Assembly (NCBI GenBank): GCA_965153455.1 | Contig: OZ234499.1 | Coordinates: 5,900,515 to 5,964,514, forward strand | Length of the DNA stretch: 64,000 nucleotides | Source of the DNA: Sphagnum compactum | Taxonomy: Eukaryota > Bryophyta > Sphagnopsida > Sphagnales | Reading direction: 5' to 3' | Shown: piece after piece, positions 13,004-23,419 of the stretch | How positions within the stretch are numbered: position 1 is the stretch's first letter | How the letters are laid out: every line of letters starts with the position of its first letter | Notes under the pieces: model-generated | The model's input: only the letters and a program-made list of their open reading frames with translations | Told to the model about the DNA's origin: nothing | Database searches by the model: none | Made by a program: the position numbers and the translations under genes

Positions 13004-13396
13004 TTGATAAAACATGATCTCTTCAAATTTTGTGGTAATTATGGGGTTGTTCCTGCATTGAATGAAAGAGGTGTTTATAATGAGGAAGAAACTTTGGAAT
13101 TGTACAAGTTTAAATCACCCGAAAAATGCATCCTTTTTGTTCATTCATGGTTGGTTGTTCTTCAAAGATATACTTTGATGGGTAAAAACAAGAAAATCAA
13201 ATTAAAAAATTACACCCATGAAAGGCCTAGACCTTTGCATGCAATAAATGTAGATAATGTTAATGAGTCTATTGAAAAAGAATTTGAAATAGTTGAAGGT
13301 GAAGTTGTGGCTTTAAACTTGAAGCACCTTCAAAGTTGTTGTGTAACAAAAGAGGACAAAAAGGCCACAAAAATGAGAGACTATGCAATTAAATAA
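13004..13396 (+). CDS. Uncharacterised 130-codon open frame, possibly transposon-derived
   Basis: The longest clean frame in the 8-18 kb desert. The product is charged and mixed in composition, with segments such as HERPRPLHAINVDNVNESIE, then KEFEIVEGEVVALNLKHLQS. It looks more protein-like than the surrounding random frames. I do not recognise a domain. No splice sites, promoter or neighbouring exon supports a host gene. A short exon of a decayed retroelement polyprotein is the most likely explanation; a genuine lineage-specific gene cannot be excluded. Confidence 0.3.
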   Translation: MIKHDLFKFCGNYGVVPALNERGVYNEEETLELYKFKSPEKCILFVHSWLVVLQRYTLMGKNKKIKLKNYTHERPRPLHAINVDNVNESIEKEFEIVEGEVVALNLKHLQSCCVTKEDKKATKMRDYAIK

Positions 13397-14699
13397 CAAA
13401 AATTTAAGCCATTACTGACATGGTAGATTCTACATTAAAAAGTGCATATATTTTTGGAGGAGCATAGTACATTGGCTCTTTTTACAATTTGTGGTAATCA
13501 AGTGCCAAATGTGGAAACACATGAGTACATGTACCTTTGACGCCATGAATAATTGGTGAAGTTGAAACACAATTATTAACTTCAACCTCTTCCATCTTTC
13601 ATGCATCGATCATGTTTGTTTGCACATCAACCTATTTTACAAACACATCGACCCCTTCTACATCACCACTAGCTCCATCAAATTCAATGCCAAGCAAAAC
13701 AATGGAAGAATAATGTGTTTGCGATTTTTAAAAATGTTTATAATTATTCTTATTTTGAATTATGTGCAAAATTTCCTCCTATAAAGGCATTGACTTTTTA
13801 ATTATAAAGTGATCGGCACAAAATGTGTGCTCCATGCAAAAAAATTGTATGGGTTGAACTTTTGTGAACTCAACAATGGCTAGAAGAAAAGAGGGTTGTC
13901 ATTTTTTGTGAGATTTGGCATTGGGAGTTTTTGTGGGATTTTGCTATGGTTACAAGAAGAAGGTGGTTGTGATTTTTTTGTGGGATTCAATAATGCCAAA
14001 AATTTGGGGTTGCTTGTGAGTTTTGTGAAATTTGATGATGGTTAAAAGAAGGTGATTATTGTAATACACGAATAGTTATGACATAAATTGAATTATTTCT
14101 TAGTTTTTCAAAAATTTGAAAAAAATACTACTTTTGTGGAAATTTTAATAATTATTATAAAATCAAAATTTGAAAAATATTGACTATCAAGTTTGAACTT
14201 TAAACTTGCCATTTCTAGAAGTGAAGAATGTGATAATCTAAACACACTTAGATTGTCTCACAAAAATAGCAAAATCATGTTTATTATTTTATATGTTCAA
14301 ATGGCTTAGAAGAATATGGGGGAATTGTGTATTTTGACATTTAATATAGTAAATCAAGATGTTGTGAGAAACAATATAGAGTAATAAGAGGAGTTGAGTG
14401 TGGCGTGGTGCTTTTTTTTGTTTTTTTTATTTTAATACAACAATGTTGTTCGCTTATTTTTTTGCTAAGGTGACATTCTTTAAGGGATGGAGGTTTGCTG
14501 AAATGAAAAGGCAACCTCATTTTGGATCTCTTAATTTCAATATAATGTAACAATTTGTGAGTCATGACCAAAAAATATTCATCTAATAAAAACAATACAA
14601 TATGTCAAAAGGCATGCATATAAGTAGAATATTTTGTATTGGTATGGTGATTTATAGTTTTATAGTTTCAAAATTTTTTTTCTTTAGTTTTCATTTCTT

Positions 14700-14970
14700 T
14701 TACGTTAAAAAGTATCTTAAGGCAAAAGAAGAATTATGGAAATTCAAATATCTCACCATGCAAAAATATAATCTTCAAAAAAATCCTTCAAGATATCATA
14801 TCTCTATAACCAATCTCAAGTTTCAACACAAGCCAAAATATCACCTTTCAAAAATCCTCATATAAAAATAGACCTATTATATTACCTAGGGGCCAAAATC
14901 TCTTAAGTTACTATACTACTCTATAATGAATCTAAACACAATATCCTTGCCTTGGTAGGCAAGGCCAAAA
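14700..14970 (+). repeat. Dispersed repeat X, copy 1 (inverted relative to 47 kb)
   Basis: About 270 bp that reappears, reverse-complemented and diverged, at 47085-47375. Both copies encode the fossil peptide pattern KKYxKAKEELWKxKYxxMQK, and both end in the same hairpin, CCTTGCCT-4 nt-AGGCAAGG (here 14945-14964). Two independent copies of one segment in one window indicate a transposable element. I cannot define the family, since no terminal repeats or target-site duplications are obvious. Confidence 0.65.
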
Positions 14971-15086
14971 AGGTGACATAAACACCTTTCAAAAATCCTC
15001 ACATAAACAAGCCAAGTACAACATTGTCCCCAATGCATTGAATTAAAAAAACCAATTGAAAACAAATATATCTATATATATATATA

Positions 15087-15408
15087 CTAGTGGGTACCCG
15101 TGACCTTTGGACACTGTGAAGTCCCCCGGTTTCTTTAAACCAAAAGAGACACACACAGAGGCGCAAAGCAACTATTTTTATTTTTATTTTATTTATTTTG
15201 TGTGATGAAAATCCGTTGAAAAGTCCCTCATGAAAACATACATGGTGAAGCGAGCATTTTGGAAAATTTTCAAAAAAAAAAAAAAATCGCCACATTTCCA
15301 GGAGGGGAAAAAAAAGAGTTTCCTGCATGGTCACTTTATCTAAAATCCATTACATGCCTGGAAATCCTATGGAGGAAATGTTGTATTTTTCCTCCTCTTT
15401 TCCGCCCG

Positions 15409-15449
<41 letters not shown>

Positions 15450-15716
15450 CGGGACCTCGTTTCTGTCATTTTGGGACCTCGTTTCTGTCATTTCGGGACC
15501 TCGTTTTTGTCATCTGGGGGGTTGCAGAATCGTGTCTCTCCGCCACCACGACCCGCATTTGGCGTTGGAACATTTCAGGCCAGGTGCGGCTCATTTCGGG
15601 ACCTCGTTTTTGTCATCTGAGGGGTTGCAGAATCGGCCTCGCAGAGACTGTTAATGGGTCGGAATGGACAGGTTCAGATAGACACATTGACAGACCAAGT
15701 GAATTAATATATAGGA
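15087..15716 (-). mobile_element. Helitron-like non-autonomous element, copy B
   Basis: This is the best preserved copy. On the minus strand it begins A|TCCTATATATTAATTC (5' end at 15716) and ends CTAG|T (15087-15090), so the flanking bases are A and T as for Helitron insertion. A hairpin GTGACC-TTT-GGACAC (15100-15114, one mismatch pair) lies nine bases inside the 3' end. Inside are a (TA)n tract at 15411-15447 and a motif GGGACCTCGTTT at 15451, 15473, 15495 and 15598; the first three are 22 bp apart. The same GGACCTCGTTTC motif fills copy C at 49.5 kb. It lacks Rep/helicase coding capacity. Confidence 0.7.
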
Positions 15717-15977
15717 TATGGGAAAGACAAGTTACAATGAGACATCCAATCAATGAACCATCATGATGAGATAAAAAAACCCAATGGTTTTTTAATGTCA
15801 CAAGGGATCACTTGCAAGATGGTGACATCAATTGCATCATACCACACAAGCAAAGAATCATTATTAGTATAATTGACTTAACCTCAAATATGATACTAAA
15901 GACTCTACATATGTTAAAGGCTTGTTTGATACACCCACAAAATTCAATAATTGAAAAAAATATATCCAAGATTACAA

Positions 15978-16087
15978 GTGGGATATTTGGGAGAATTATG
16001 TCTCAATTTGGATTTCACAATAGGTCTCCAATTCCATGAAGGTTGGATTTGGTGGGATATTTGGGAGAATTATGTCTCAATTTGGAT
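15978..16087. repeat. Exact 36-bp direct repeat, 74-bp period
   Basis: A 36-base string beginning GTGGGATATTTGGGAGAATT occurs without mismatch at 15978-16013 and 16052-16087. Perfect identity in otherwise decayed DNA indicates a recent local duplication. Confidence 0.85.
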
Positions 16088-16440
16088 GTGTCATTTAGCA
16101 TTAACATACCATGATTTTAGTCAATAACAATCAATATTGATCTTAAGCTGGCATAGAAATAGAAATAGATATAGAAATCTTATTACTATTTTTACCAGTT
16201 GGCAACTAAGTGAAAGTTGAACATGCACACCAACATGGATGGGGCTCTAATTTTGGAGACCCTTTGCATATCAGCATTTGACTCTCCTTTTTCTCTTGAA
16301 AATTTTGATGCCTATATTAGTTGGTCTTTCAAAAAGACCATAGCCACCCGACATGAGTATGTACTATGTGTAGGGTAAAGCCCGAGGATGTGGGCTTTAC
16401 CAAGCATAAGGACCTACTTTGATTTTAATTTTTTTTTCCT

Positions 16441-16465
16441 CATGATAACCCAACAGGTTATCATG
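16441..16465. repeat. Perfect 10-bp inverted repeat (hairpin)
   Basis: CATGATAACC (16441-16450) and GGTTATCATG (16456-16465) form a perfect stem around CAACA. There is no oligo-T run of terminator type and no nearby gene. It may be the subterminal hairpin of a transposon. Confidence 0.6.
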
Positions 16466-16702
16466 GGAAAAAAAAAATATATATATATATCTATATGTGA
16501 GGGGATTTGAAAAAAAAAATGCCTTCCAATTACACTAAAAAAATAATCAGAACAGGTCTTTAACTGTGTTATGTTGTTTTTGTTATTATCCTTATGATAA
16601 GGGTATATCACCTATCCTTTTTTCCCCATTAGGGTAGGATCAACATGTAAAAGCTTTTAAATTTTAAGATTAAGGTAGTGTCTAGGTACTCTCCCCCTAT
16701 CA

Positions 16703-16723
16703 TATACCCTATTTTAGGGTATA
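16703..16723. repeat. Perfect 9-bp inverted repeat (hairpin)
   Basis: TATACCCTA and TAGGGTATA flank a TTT loop. Its function is unknown; it lies 240 bp from the previous hairpin in gene-free DNA. Confidence 0.6.
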
Positions 16724-18059
16724 AAGAGGATATATATAATGAAAAAAATGTTCAAATAATTTAAAAATTCCAAATTCAATGGGATTTTTTTTTCATCGTT
16801 CATTTTACCCTTTCGTTTCCAAATGGATATTGTTAGGATCAGTGATTTTGTTTTTGATAAATTTTGACGTTTTTCTGAAAAAAATAGTGGATACTTTTTT
16901 TGGAGCTTTTTTTTTTTTCTAGTGAAAATTCGATGAATTTTGCTAATGTTTTGGAAATTTTTGCCAAATTTTCAGTATCATATCATGGAAGAAGGAAAAG
17001 AAAAGAAACCCTAGTTAGGATGTTAAGATGTAGAAACCAGAAATAATGCACTTGCAAATGTCAGAATGCAAATGCACAATGTACACAAATCAGGCACTGA
17101 GTATAATATGCTAATACCTTTGAATTACTCATTGAAATCCTAACATCTCTTGTGTAGATCTAATTTTTCTTACTAACTATGAGTTCTAAAAAAAAGATAT
17201 AGGTAAGGTTAAGTTATAGGGTATATCTGGGTAATAGATAGGTTATATAGTTATAAACCCTATTAACTCTAAGACCTATATACTTGGTTTCTAAAATATA
17301 TCTGCCCCTTATATGCCTAAGTAAAACACATGCAAGACGAGTATGAATAGGTTTAAAATTCCTTGTATGTGAAAAAAAAGGCATGCCTAATATATCAAAA
17401 TTTAAAAAATATATATAGGTTATACCATGTACCCTGTATATACCATGTGGGTATATTAGGGTGTGAAAAAACCCACACAACACTCGTCTTTACCAATCTT
17501 GTACAGATCTTAGCGGTTCAATTAGCCCCTGTTTCTAGTCTTTTCTTTCAAAAATAAAAATAAAATAAATCCAAAAATTCTTTTTTGTTTGGACTTTGGA
17601 CCAAGTTTCTTATGCTACCCTAGTACCTAGTCCAGTTTAGGCACTAAGTAATTATTCTTTCAATTACCAAAATTCTGAAAAATACCTAAGGTAAACACAC
17701 CTATGAGCGAACACACATCCATAGGCGAATGCCCATTATGTTCAGAAAACGACCCATGAACAATGGAACCTTAATCCTTTTAGTGTTCAATTTTTTCCTA
17801 TGACTGAACATTCGCCCATAAACTTTTGTGTTTGGACATTTACACCTTGCGCCCACAAAATTAACTTTTTTGCTCATATATGTTTCTTTTGTGTTCGAAA
17901 ATTTTGTTGTTGTGTTTGGATATGGGTGTTATTTGTGCCCCATTTTTATAAAAAAATTTATTCTTGGGAAAGGGTGGGGTTTTGGGGTTTCAACAGTGAA
18001 CCACCATAAGGAATGTTGTGTTTGGTTATAGGGTTATTTAGGGTTCATAGTAATAAGTG
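16724..18059. other. AT-rich stretch without a recognised gene
   Basis: Low-complexity A/T tracts and short frames only. Repeated TATACC/GGTATA motifs occur around 17214-17470, but I see no unit structure. No RNA gene recognised. Confidence 0.45.
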
Positions 18060-18660
18060 ATGGAAGTAGTCAACATAGTTAAAGCAATTCAACACGAAGA
18101 TATTCCCACCTTGATGAACTTCACTCAAGAGGTAATGCAATTACATAACCCGCTAGCCTTTCCTCATCTACCCACAAGACCTACACAAGGTAAAGAACCG
18201 TTAATGGATTACTCTAGATAAAATGTAGTGACCTCTATTGAATATTTTGAGCTCGCAAAAGAAAACAATTGACAAAACAATAGAAGAGCACAATAAAGCA
18301 AATCGAAGGGAGGAGGAAAATAAAACTAAAAAAACAATATAGGCGATGGTTACAACATAACAAGTAACCAATTAGCGTGCAAAGGCTCAATTTGATGCAA
18401 CTTGCAATGCAACAATAATAAAAAATGTAGGAAACACCTTCCACAAAAAATCCAAATGGATTGGTGTGCACACCCATTGGGATACTAGATTTGAACCTTG
18501 GATTCATAATAAAGGCACAACGAGCTGCTAGACATGCAATTATGGCAAGGCAACGAGCAAATGAACATGTTCTAGCACATTTACACCCACCAAGTTCAAA
18601 ATTGAATGAACATGAAGTGGGGGGAAGCGAGAGAGGATCACAACTATTATGATTTTGATA
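18060..18660 (+). pseudogene. Decayed coding sequence ahead of a minisatellite
   Basis: An ATG at 18060 opens a 53-codon frame with coding character (MEVVNIVKAIQHEDIPTLMN, then FTQEVMQLHNPLAFPHLP) that stops at 18219-18221. Further right the plus strand is rich in A-G-C codons and contains another short frame, HAIMARQRANEHVLAHLHPP (within 18461-18652). The run of broken plus-strand frames followed directly by the His/Glu/Leu-coding minisatellite suggests one former gene, perhaps a retrotransposon gag, now destroyed. No family motif is left, so this is inference. Confidence 0.35.
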
Positions 18661-18779
18661 GGCAGGAAAACAGAAATTCAAGAACATTGTAGAAAAAACA
18701 TGAAAAAGAAGAAAATCATGGAAAAAACAACAATAATATCATGAGCCTATAACAACTAGACTGCTATGAAATAATAGCA

Positions 18780-19830
18780 AAAGGAGCATCATGACTTGGA
18801 GCAACTGGAGCATTTGGAAACATGATCAAGAAGAGCATCACAACTTGGAACAACTAGACCACTAAGAAACATGAGCAAGAAAAGCATCATGGCTTGGAGC
18901 CATTGGACTGCTAAAAAGAAGATCATGACAAAAATCACAAGGAAGAAGAGCATCACAACTTAAAGTAATTAGGCTACGAGGAAGCACAAACAAAAGAAGA
19001 TCATGGCTTGGAGCCATTGGAGTGCCAATAAGAGGAACACAAACATCACGTAAAAGCAAAAGCAAGAGGAACATCATGGCTTGGAGCCATTGGAGTGCCA
19101 GTAAAAGGAGTAAGAACATCATGTAAAAGCAAAAACAAGAAGAGCATCACAATTTAAAGCAACTAGGCTGCCAAGAAGCACAAGCAGGAGGAACATCATG
19201 GCTTAGAACCATTGAATTGCCACTAAGAGGAGCAAAAACATCACATAAAAGAAAAAGCAAGAGGAACATCACAACTTAGAACAACTGGGCTATTAAGAAG
19301 CACAAGTAAAAAGAGTAGCATGGCTTGGAGCCACTAGACTAGCAGTGAGAGGAGCAAGAACATCGCATAAAAGCAAAAACAAGAGGAGTGTGACAAAAAT
19401 CACAAGCAAGAGGAACATCACAATTTAAAACAACTAGGCTGCCAAGAAGCACAAGCAAGAAGAACATCACAACTTAGAACAATTGAGCTATCGAGAAGCA
19501 CAAGCAAGAGGAACATCATGGCTTGGAGCCATTAGACTACCAATAAGAGGAACATGAACATCACATAAAAACAAAAGCAAGAGGGGACATGACAAAAATC
19601 ACAAGCAATAAGAACATCAAGGAAAACATGAGCAAGAGGAGCATCTTGAAAAAATGAGAAATATGAACATTGTGGTTCTGGATTGCCAAGAAAGAGGAAC
19701 AAGAAGAGCATCATGGCTTTGGAGCAACTAGACTGCCGGGCAACACTAGTAAGAAAAGCATCGCAACTTGAAACAACTGCATTGCTAAGAAGCACAAGCA
19801 AAAGATCTATCAAAACTTTGATTATTTCTT
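18780..19830 (+). repeat. Long degenerate minisatellite
   Basis: Roughly fifteen copies of a unit around ACATCATGGCTTGGAGCCAT occur with spacing of about 47-75 bp, many joined by AGCAAGAGGA. Two variants alternate: GGCTTGGAGCCATTGG and CAACTTAGAACAACTG. Read on the plus strand, the leftmost units give EEHHxLEQLxH-like peptides, so the array may have begun as a coding repeat that expanded and then drifted. The minus-strand open frames here (leucine-rich) are a by-product of the repeat. Confidence 0.8.
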
Positions 19831-19863
19831 AAGAAAACATGAGCGAGAGGAACAAGAACATCA

Positions 19864-20085
19864 TTGACTTGGAGCAAGAGGAGCATCATCCCAAAGTTTG
19901 AAGGACAAGGAGCTCATGGTCTTGCTAGAGGAGATCATCATAGAGACTACAAAAGAGGTTGTGGGGATTTTATTTTTTCCAAAAGTAAATCACATCATAG
20001 AGACCGGAAAGGAGGTTGTGGGGAGAATTTTTTTTTTTCCAAAAGTAGGCTAGAAGCATCAAGCTTCATGAGGATTGTCCAATAG
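19864..20085 (+). pseudogene. Open fragment with a 57-bp internal duplication
   Basis: A 73-codon frame continues from the minisatellite. The segment starting CATCATAGAGAC occurs at 19936 and 19993 and encodes HHRDYKRGCGDF then HHRDRKGGCGENF. The duplication period (57 bp) preserves the frame. Each unit carries a lone Cys and basic residues. It could be the remnant of a nucleic-acid-binding tail of the decayed element to its left; no known zinc-knuckle spacing (CX2CX4HX4C) is present. Confidence 0.35.
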
Positions 20086-20865
20086 TGACTTTTTTTTTGT
20101 TTTTTTCCAAAAATTGCCAAATGTCAAATTTTAATTTCAAAATGGCAAAATTTCGGTGTTTTTTGGGTTTGTAAGTTGCCAAATGTCAATTTTTTTCTTG
20201 AAAAAATATTAAATGTCACCAATTGCTACATTAATGCCTAGTAAGTTGCCAAAAATATAGAAGAAGGCTTCAAAATCTTTGTTTTCAGTTTTTTCAATTG
20301 CCAAATCTAGCTAACTAATCTTTGGAATGATTGTTACCTTTAGTTACATGACAAAATTGAATTAAAAAAAATGCTGTTGCCCACAGTTTTGTGTCGCTCC
20401 CACTTGCATGCTGTCTTAAACTCTAAATTGAACTTGATTATGCTTATGGCTGTTGGATTTTTTGCCCTTTTCTTGGAAGGATCTCGACCATGGGTTGTAA
20501 AATGACGATTTAAAAGATGAAAATTTGTTTGGACACTTTTCATTTATAAACTAAAAAAATAGTAAATAGCAAACCATCATACATAAGATATTGTTTGTAC
20601 ATGGGCAAAAAAAGTTGTCACCCATAGGTTACCATGTGTTCTAAACTTCTTTTAATTTTTTTGACTTTGGACCTCTCTCCTTTCAAATAGCCATATCTCA
20701 TTCATATTTACTTTGTTTTTGACCATTTAAAGTGCAATGGGTGCACCCACAGCAACAGGGGCACATTTAATTTTTCATCACCGAAATGAAAGGAGCACTC
20801 CCCTGCATTTCAACGACCATTGAGACACTAAGTGTTCTACCAAAGGCGTGTTTACCCTACCTACC

Positions 20866-20990
20866 ATGCTAAAAATCTGAAAGAAAACTCTCCAGCATGC
20901 ACTAGCTAGCTTCATTATTAGTATAGTGCCTAATTGTAAAATATTATTAATTTTGTTGCCAAAAGTAAATGACAAAAAAAAAACATTATT
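20866..20990 (-). repeat. Dispersed repeat Y, copy 1
   Basis: Read on the minus strand, this stretch (ACTTTTGGCAACAAAATTAA, then ATATTTTACAATTAGGCA) recurs on the plus strand at about 48147-48255. Both copies can be read as TFGxKxNNILQL, then FFQIFSM. Next to it, at 20810-20850 on the minus strand, TTGGTAGAACACTTAG resembles a tRNA A box, so this may be part of a SINE-like composite. Confidence 0.6.
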
Positions 20991-21018
20991 ATTAGGCATA
21001 TTACTTATGAACACTCCT

Positions 21019-21210
21019 AAGTACTAGGGTATTATGACGCCTTGAAACCTAGTGCTAGTACGAGACCATGACACCAAGTAGGGCAAGCTTTTTATCACAA
21101 TAGGTGATGCTGATGAAGAACCCAAAGTACTAGGGTACTATGACGCCATGAAACCTAGTGCAAGTACGAGACCATGACACCAAGTAGGGCAAGCTTTTTA
21201 TCACAATAGG
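21019..21210. repeat. Two-copy tandem repeat, 106-bp period
   Basis: The 86-bp unit beginning AAGTACTAGGGTA (21019-21104) is repeated at 21125-21210 with only a few mismatches, separated by 20 bp. The 3' half of the unit (ACACCAAGTAGGGCAAGCTT onward) is identical in both, indicating a young duplication. Confidence 0.85.
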
Positions 21211-21344
21211 TAGGGTGTTCTTAGGAAGGGCTATTAGTCCAGGCCAAAAATAGTGGCAGCCTATAGAGTCTTCACCTTTGTCTTTGGGCCTCCTTTCTTT
21301 CACCCCCTACCCCGTCTTTTAGTGGTATCCGCAAAGTAAAAACA

Positions 21345-21415
21345 TTTTAATAAATCTCAGTATGAAATGCTGACGCTCAGCATTTAATGCACAAGGTTCG
21401 AGACCAATTATAATA
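21345..21415 (+). repeat. tRNA-like head, probable SINE
   Basis: A perfect pol III B box, GGTTCGAGACC, lies at 21395-21405. Fourteen bases before it is an anticodon-arm-like hairpin GCTGA-CGC-TCAGC (21369-21381), and CTCAGTATGAAATG (from 21356) resembles an A box. The acceptor stem does not close, so I call a tRNA-derived SINE head rather than a functional tRNA gene. Confidence 0.5.
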
Positions 21416-21839
21416 GTTGTACAGTTTAGGAGCAGTGAAAATATATGTAGCAGCAGTGAAGGCGCCGAAGAAGAAGGAAAGATAAGATGAAACTCAGTTT
21501 ACCACCAAAAATTGATGGTTTTCTAAATCAATTTTAGTCCTGCTTCTTTTAATGCACAAGATATTAGTTGTGGTTTTGTACGAGGGGAAAGGGTTTTGTG
21601 TTTTGTGGTCTTCTATTGCGTTGCAACTGTTGCTAAAGTGTTCTTGTAGATTGTCCTCCACTCTTTGTTGGCTCCACATCTCTTTTGTTTTTGTTGTTTC
21701 TATACATGCATGTTCACTTCTACCCCAACCACCACTCCGGCTACAGCATATGGTGTAGCATAGCCTCCTGGACCTTCTCTCTCTGCTTGCCCAATTTCCA
21801 TCATTTTGCATTTCACTTAGAAGCTTTCCCATTCCATTG

Positions 21840-22691
21840 AACAAGTGTCGCGAGATTTCTGCTCAGAAGACGCAAAAGCCAATCATCTTAAGGTACTTTG
21901 TGCTCTCCTTTATGTCCCAAACTCCTTCCTCTTCCTCTTTTTGTCTATGCATAAATTTCCGATTTTGCGTTAGAATCTTTGAACATGTTTGACTGTTACA
22001 GAGGAGAAGACGCCAAATTCTAATACGGCCGTGGCTAAGGTTTCAATCCATATGGGAAGCCAGGTTTCCTCTATTCACAGATTTGTTCTTTTGGACTTAG
22101 CTACTTATTTTCTTCAGGTTAGACTGGGATCAGTTTTTCATGAAAAATTCTCAGCCGAAAGTACTTGGACATGCTTCAAACCCTAGGTTGTTATGATGAT
22201 ATCTTGGATGATTATCTTGTTGTTGGAATCTACCTGAGAAAATGTGCACATCAGATAAACCAGACCTAGTTGTTCTTTCTTGTACCCGGTAATTCATTGA
22301 TATGACAACACGAGAGTTTAACAACATTTTTCAGAAACTTTCTGCATGTTGTTGAGAAAAATTTGGATAGGGGAAATATAACTTCTTGTGTTGGAAACAA
22401 ATTTGTAAGGTCTCAGCTAGGGGTTTGTTGCCTCTTAAACAGAACACTGCCCTTGAAACAAGCTTGCAATGTTATTAGACAGCTGTGAACTGGCACCACA
22501 CCCATCAAGACTGTCAGAATGAGTGTGCTGTATTAGATTTGGCATTTTTCAGAGTTGAAAAGATGGTATATGCACATCCACTGCATTTCAACATTACATG
22601 ACCAGTTTAGATTAGCTACTTTTTGGACTAATCTGTTTGTTTTTTCTCAGTTTCTGATTGTAATAGGTGCCTGAATTGATCAAGTCATCCA
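21840..22691 (+). promoter_or_regulatory. 5' region of the MAPR gene, with spliced leader
   Basis: A donor AAG|GTACTT at 21893 and acceptors TAATAG|GTGCC (22666/22667) or TTCTCAG (22650) suggest that the 5' UTR is split by introns. A possible middle exon runs about 22002-22061 (TTACAG|AGGAG ... GCCAG|GTTTCC). The transcript start lies somewhere in 21500-21880; I see no unambiguous TATA box. Confidence 0.4.
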
Positions 22692-23006
22692 ATGGCCCAT
22701 ATTGGCAACATAAGTGAGGATGAGCTGAACAAGTATGATGGCACTGATCCAAACAAGCCAATCCTTGTGGCAATCAGGGGTAACATCTATGATGTGTCAA
22801 GTGGAAAATCATTCTATGGGCCTGGTGGCTCATATGCAGTTTTCTCTGGAAAAGATGCAAGTCGTGCACTTGCCAAAATGTCTACCAAATCTGAAGATGT
22901 GAGTGCAGATTTGGATGGTCTCACAGAAAAAGAAATCCAAGTACTGGATGACTGGGACAAGAAATTCAAAGCCAAGTATCCTGTTGTTGGCCATGTTGCT
23001 AAATAG
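22692..23006 (+). CDS. Membrane-associated progesterone-binding-like protein (cytochrome b5 fold)
   Basis: A complete 104-residue protein in a single coding exon. It matches the small plant MAPR type (steroid-binding protein, Arabidopsis MAPR2/MP3-like): about 100 residues, no N-terminal membrane anchor, and a cytochrome b5-like haem/steroid-binding domain over nearly the whole length. Diagnostic segments are YDGTDPNKPILVAIRGNIYD (from residue 15), GKSFYGPGGSY, FSGKDASRALAKMS, and LTEKEIQVLDDWDKKFKAKY with the terminal PVVGHV. As is usual for MAPR, the paired haem histidines of true cytochrome b5 are absent and the YGPGG tyrosine region is kept. The start is the first ATG after a splice acceptor and matches the family N-terminus. 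Animal and yeast relatives act on P450s and sterol metabolism; the plant role is less clear. Confidence 0.93.
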   Translation: MAHIGNISEDELNKYDGTDPNKPILVAIRGNIYDVSSGKSFYGPGGSYAVFSGKDASRALAKMSTKSEDVSADLDGLTEKEIQVLDDWDKKFKAKYPVVGHVAK

Positions 23007-23419
23007 TTGGTGTTGTGTTCACCTAGGTCTGCTACCATGTTGTATGTTTTGTGGCTATGTAGATGCTAAAGTTGCATTCCATGTGGTCTTTTCTGCATAT
23101 CATGCTATGTTTGTGATTCCATAAGGGTTTCACTAGTCTAGACACAGTTAATTGACTTCAGGCCTGAAGGCTTTCAGGCTTTTGTAATCGTAGAGTGCTC
23201 AAGTATTCGTGTTATGGGTTGTGTCTGTGGACTGCCATCCAACTGAGACGGGTCCCTTGTGTATATGAATGATTGAGCTGTGTATTGTAATTTAAAGACA
23301 TATGATTTGTGATGTACTTTGTGGATGCTTACGTAATGGGGCTTGAAGAGAGCAGAGATGAAGTTGCTTTGACCCTTGAGAGACTCTTTCCTTGGAAGAA
23401 ACCTAATTGGATCCCACAA

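Noticed and set aside
21494-21844. 116-codon minus-strand frame upstream of the MAPR gene
   Set aside because: No domain, no splice support, and it overlaps the likely leader/promoter of the MAPR gene; composition is unremarkable.
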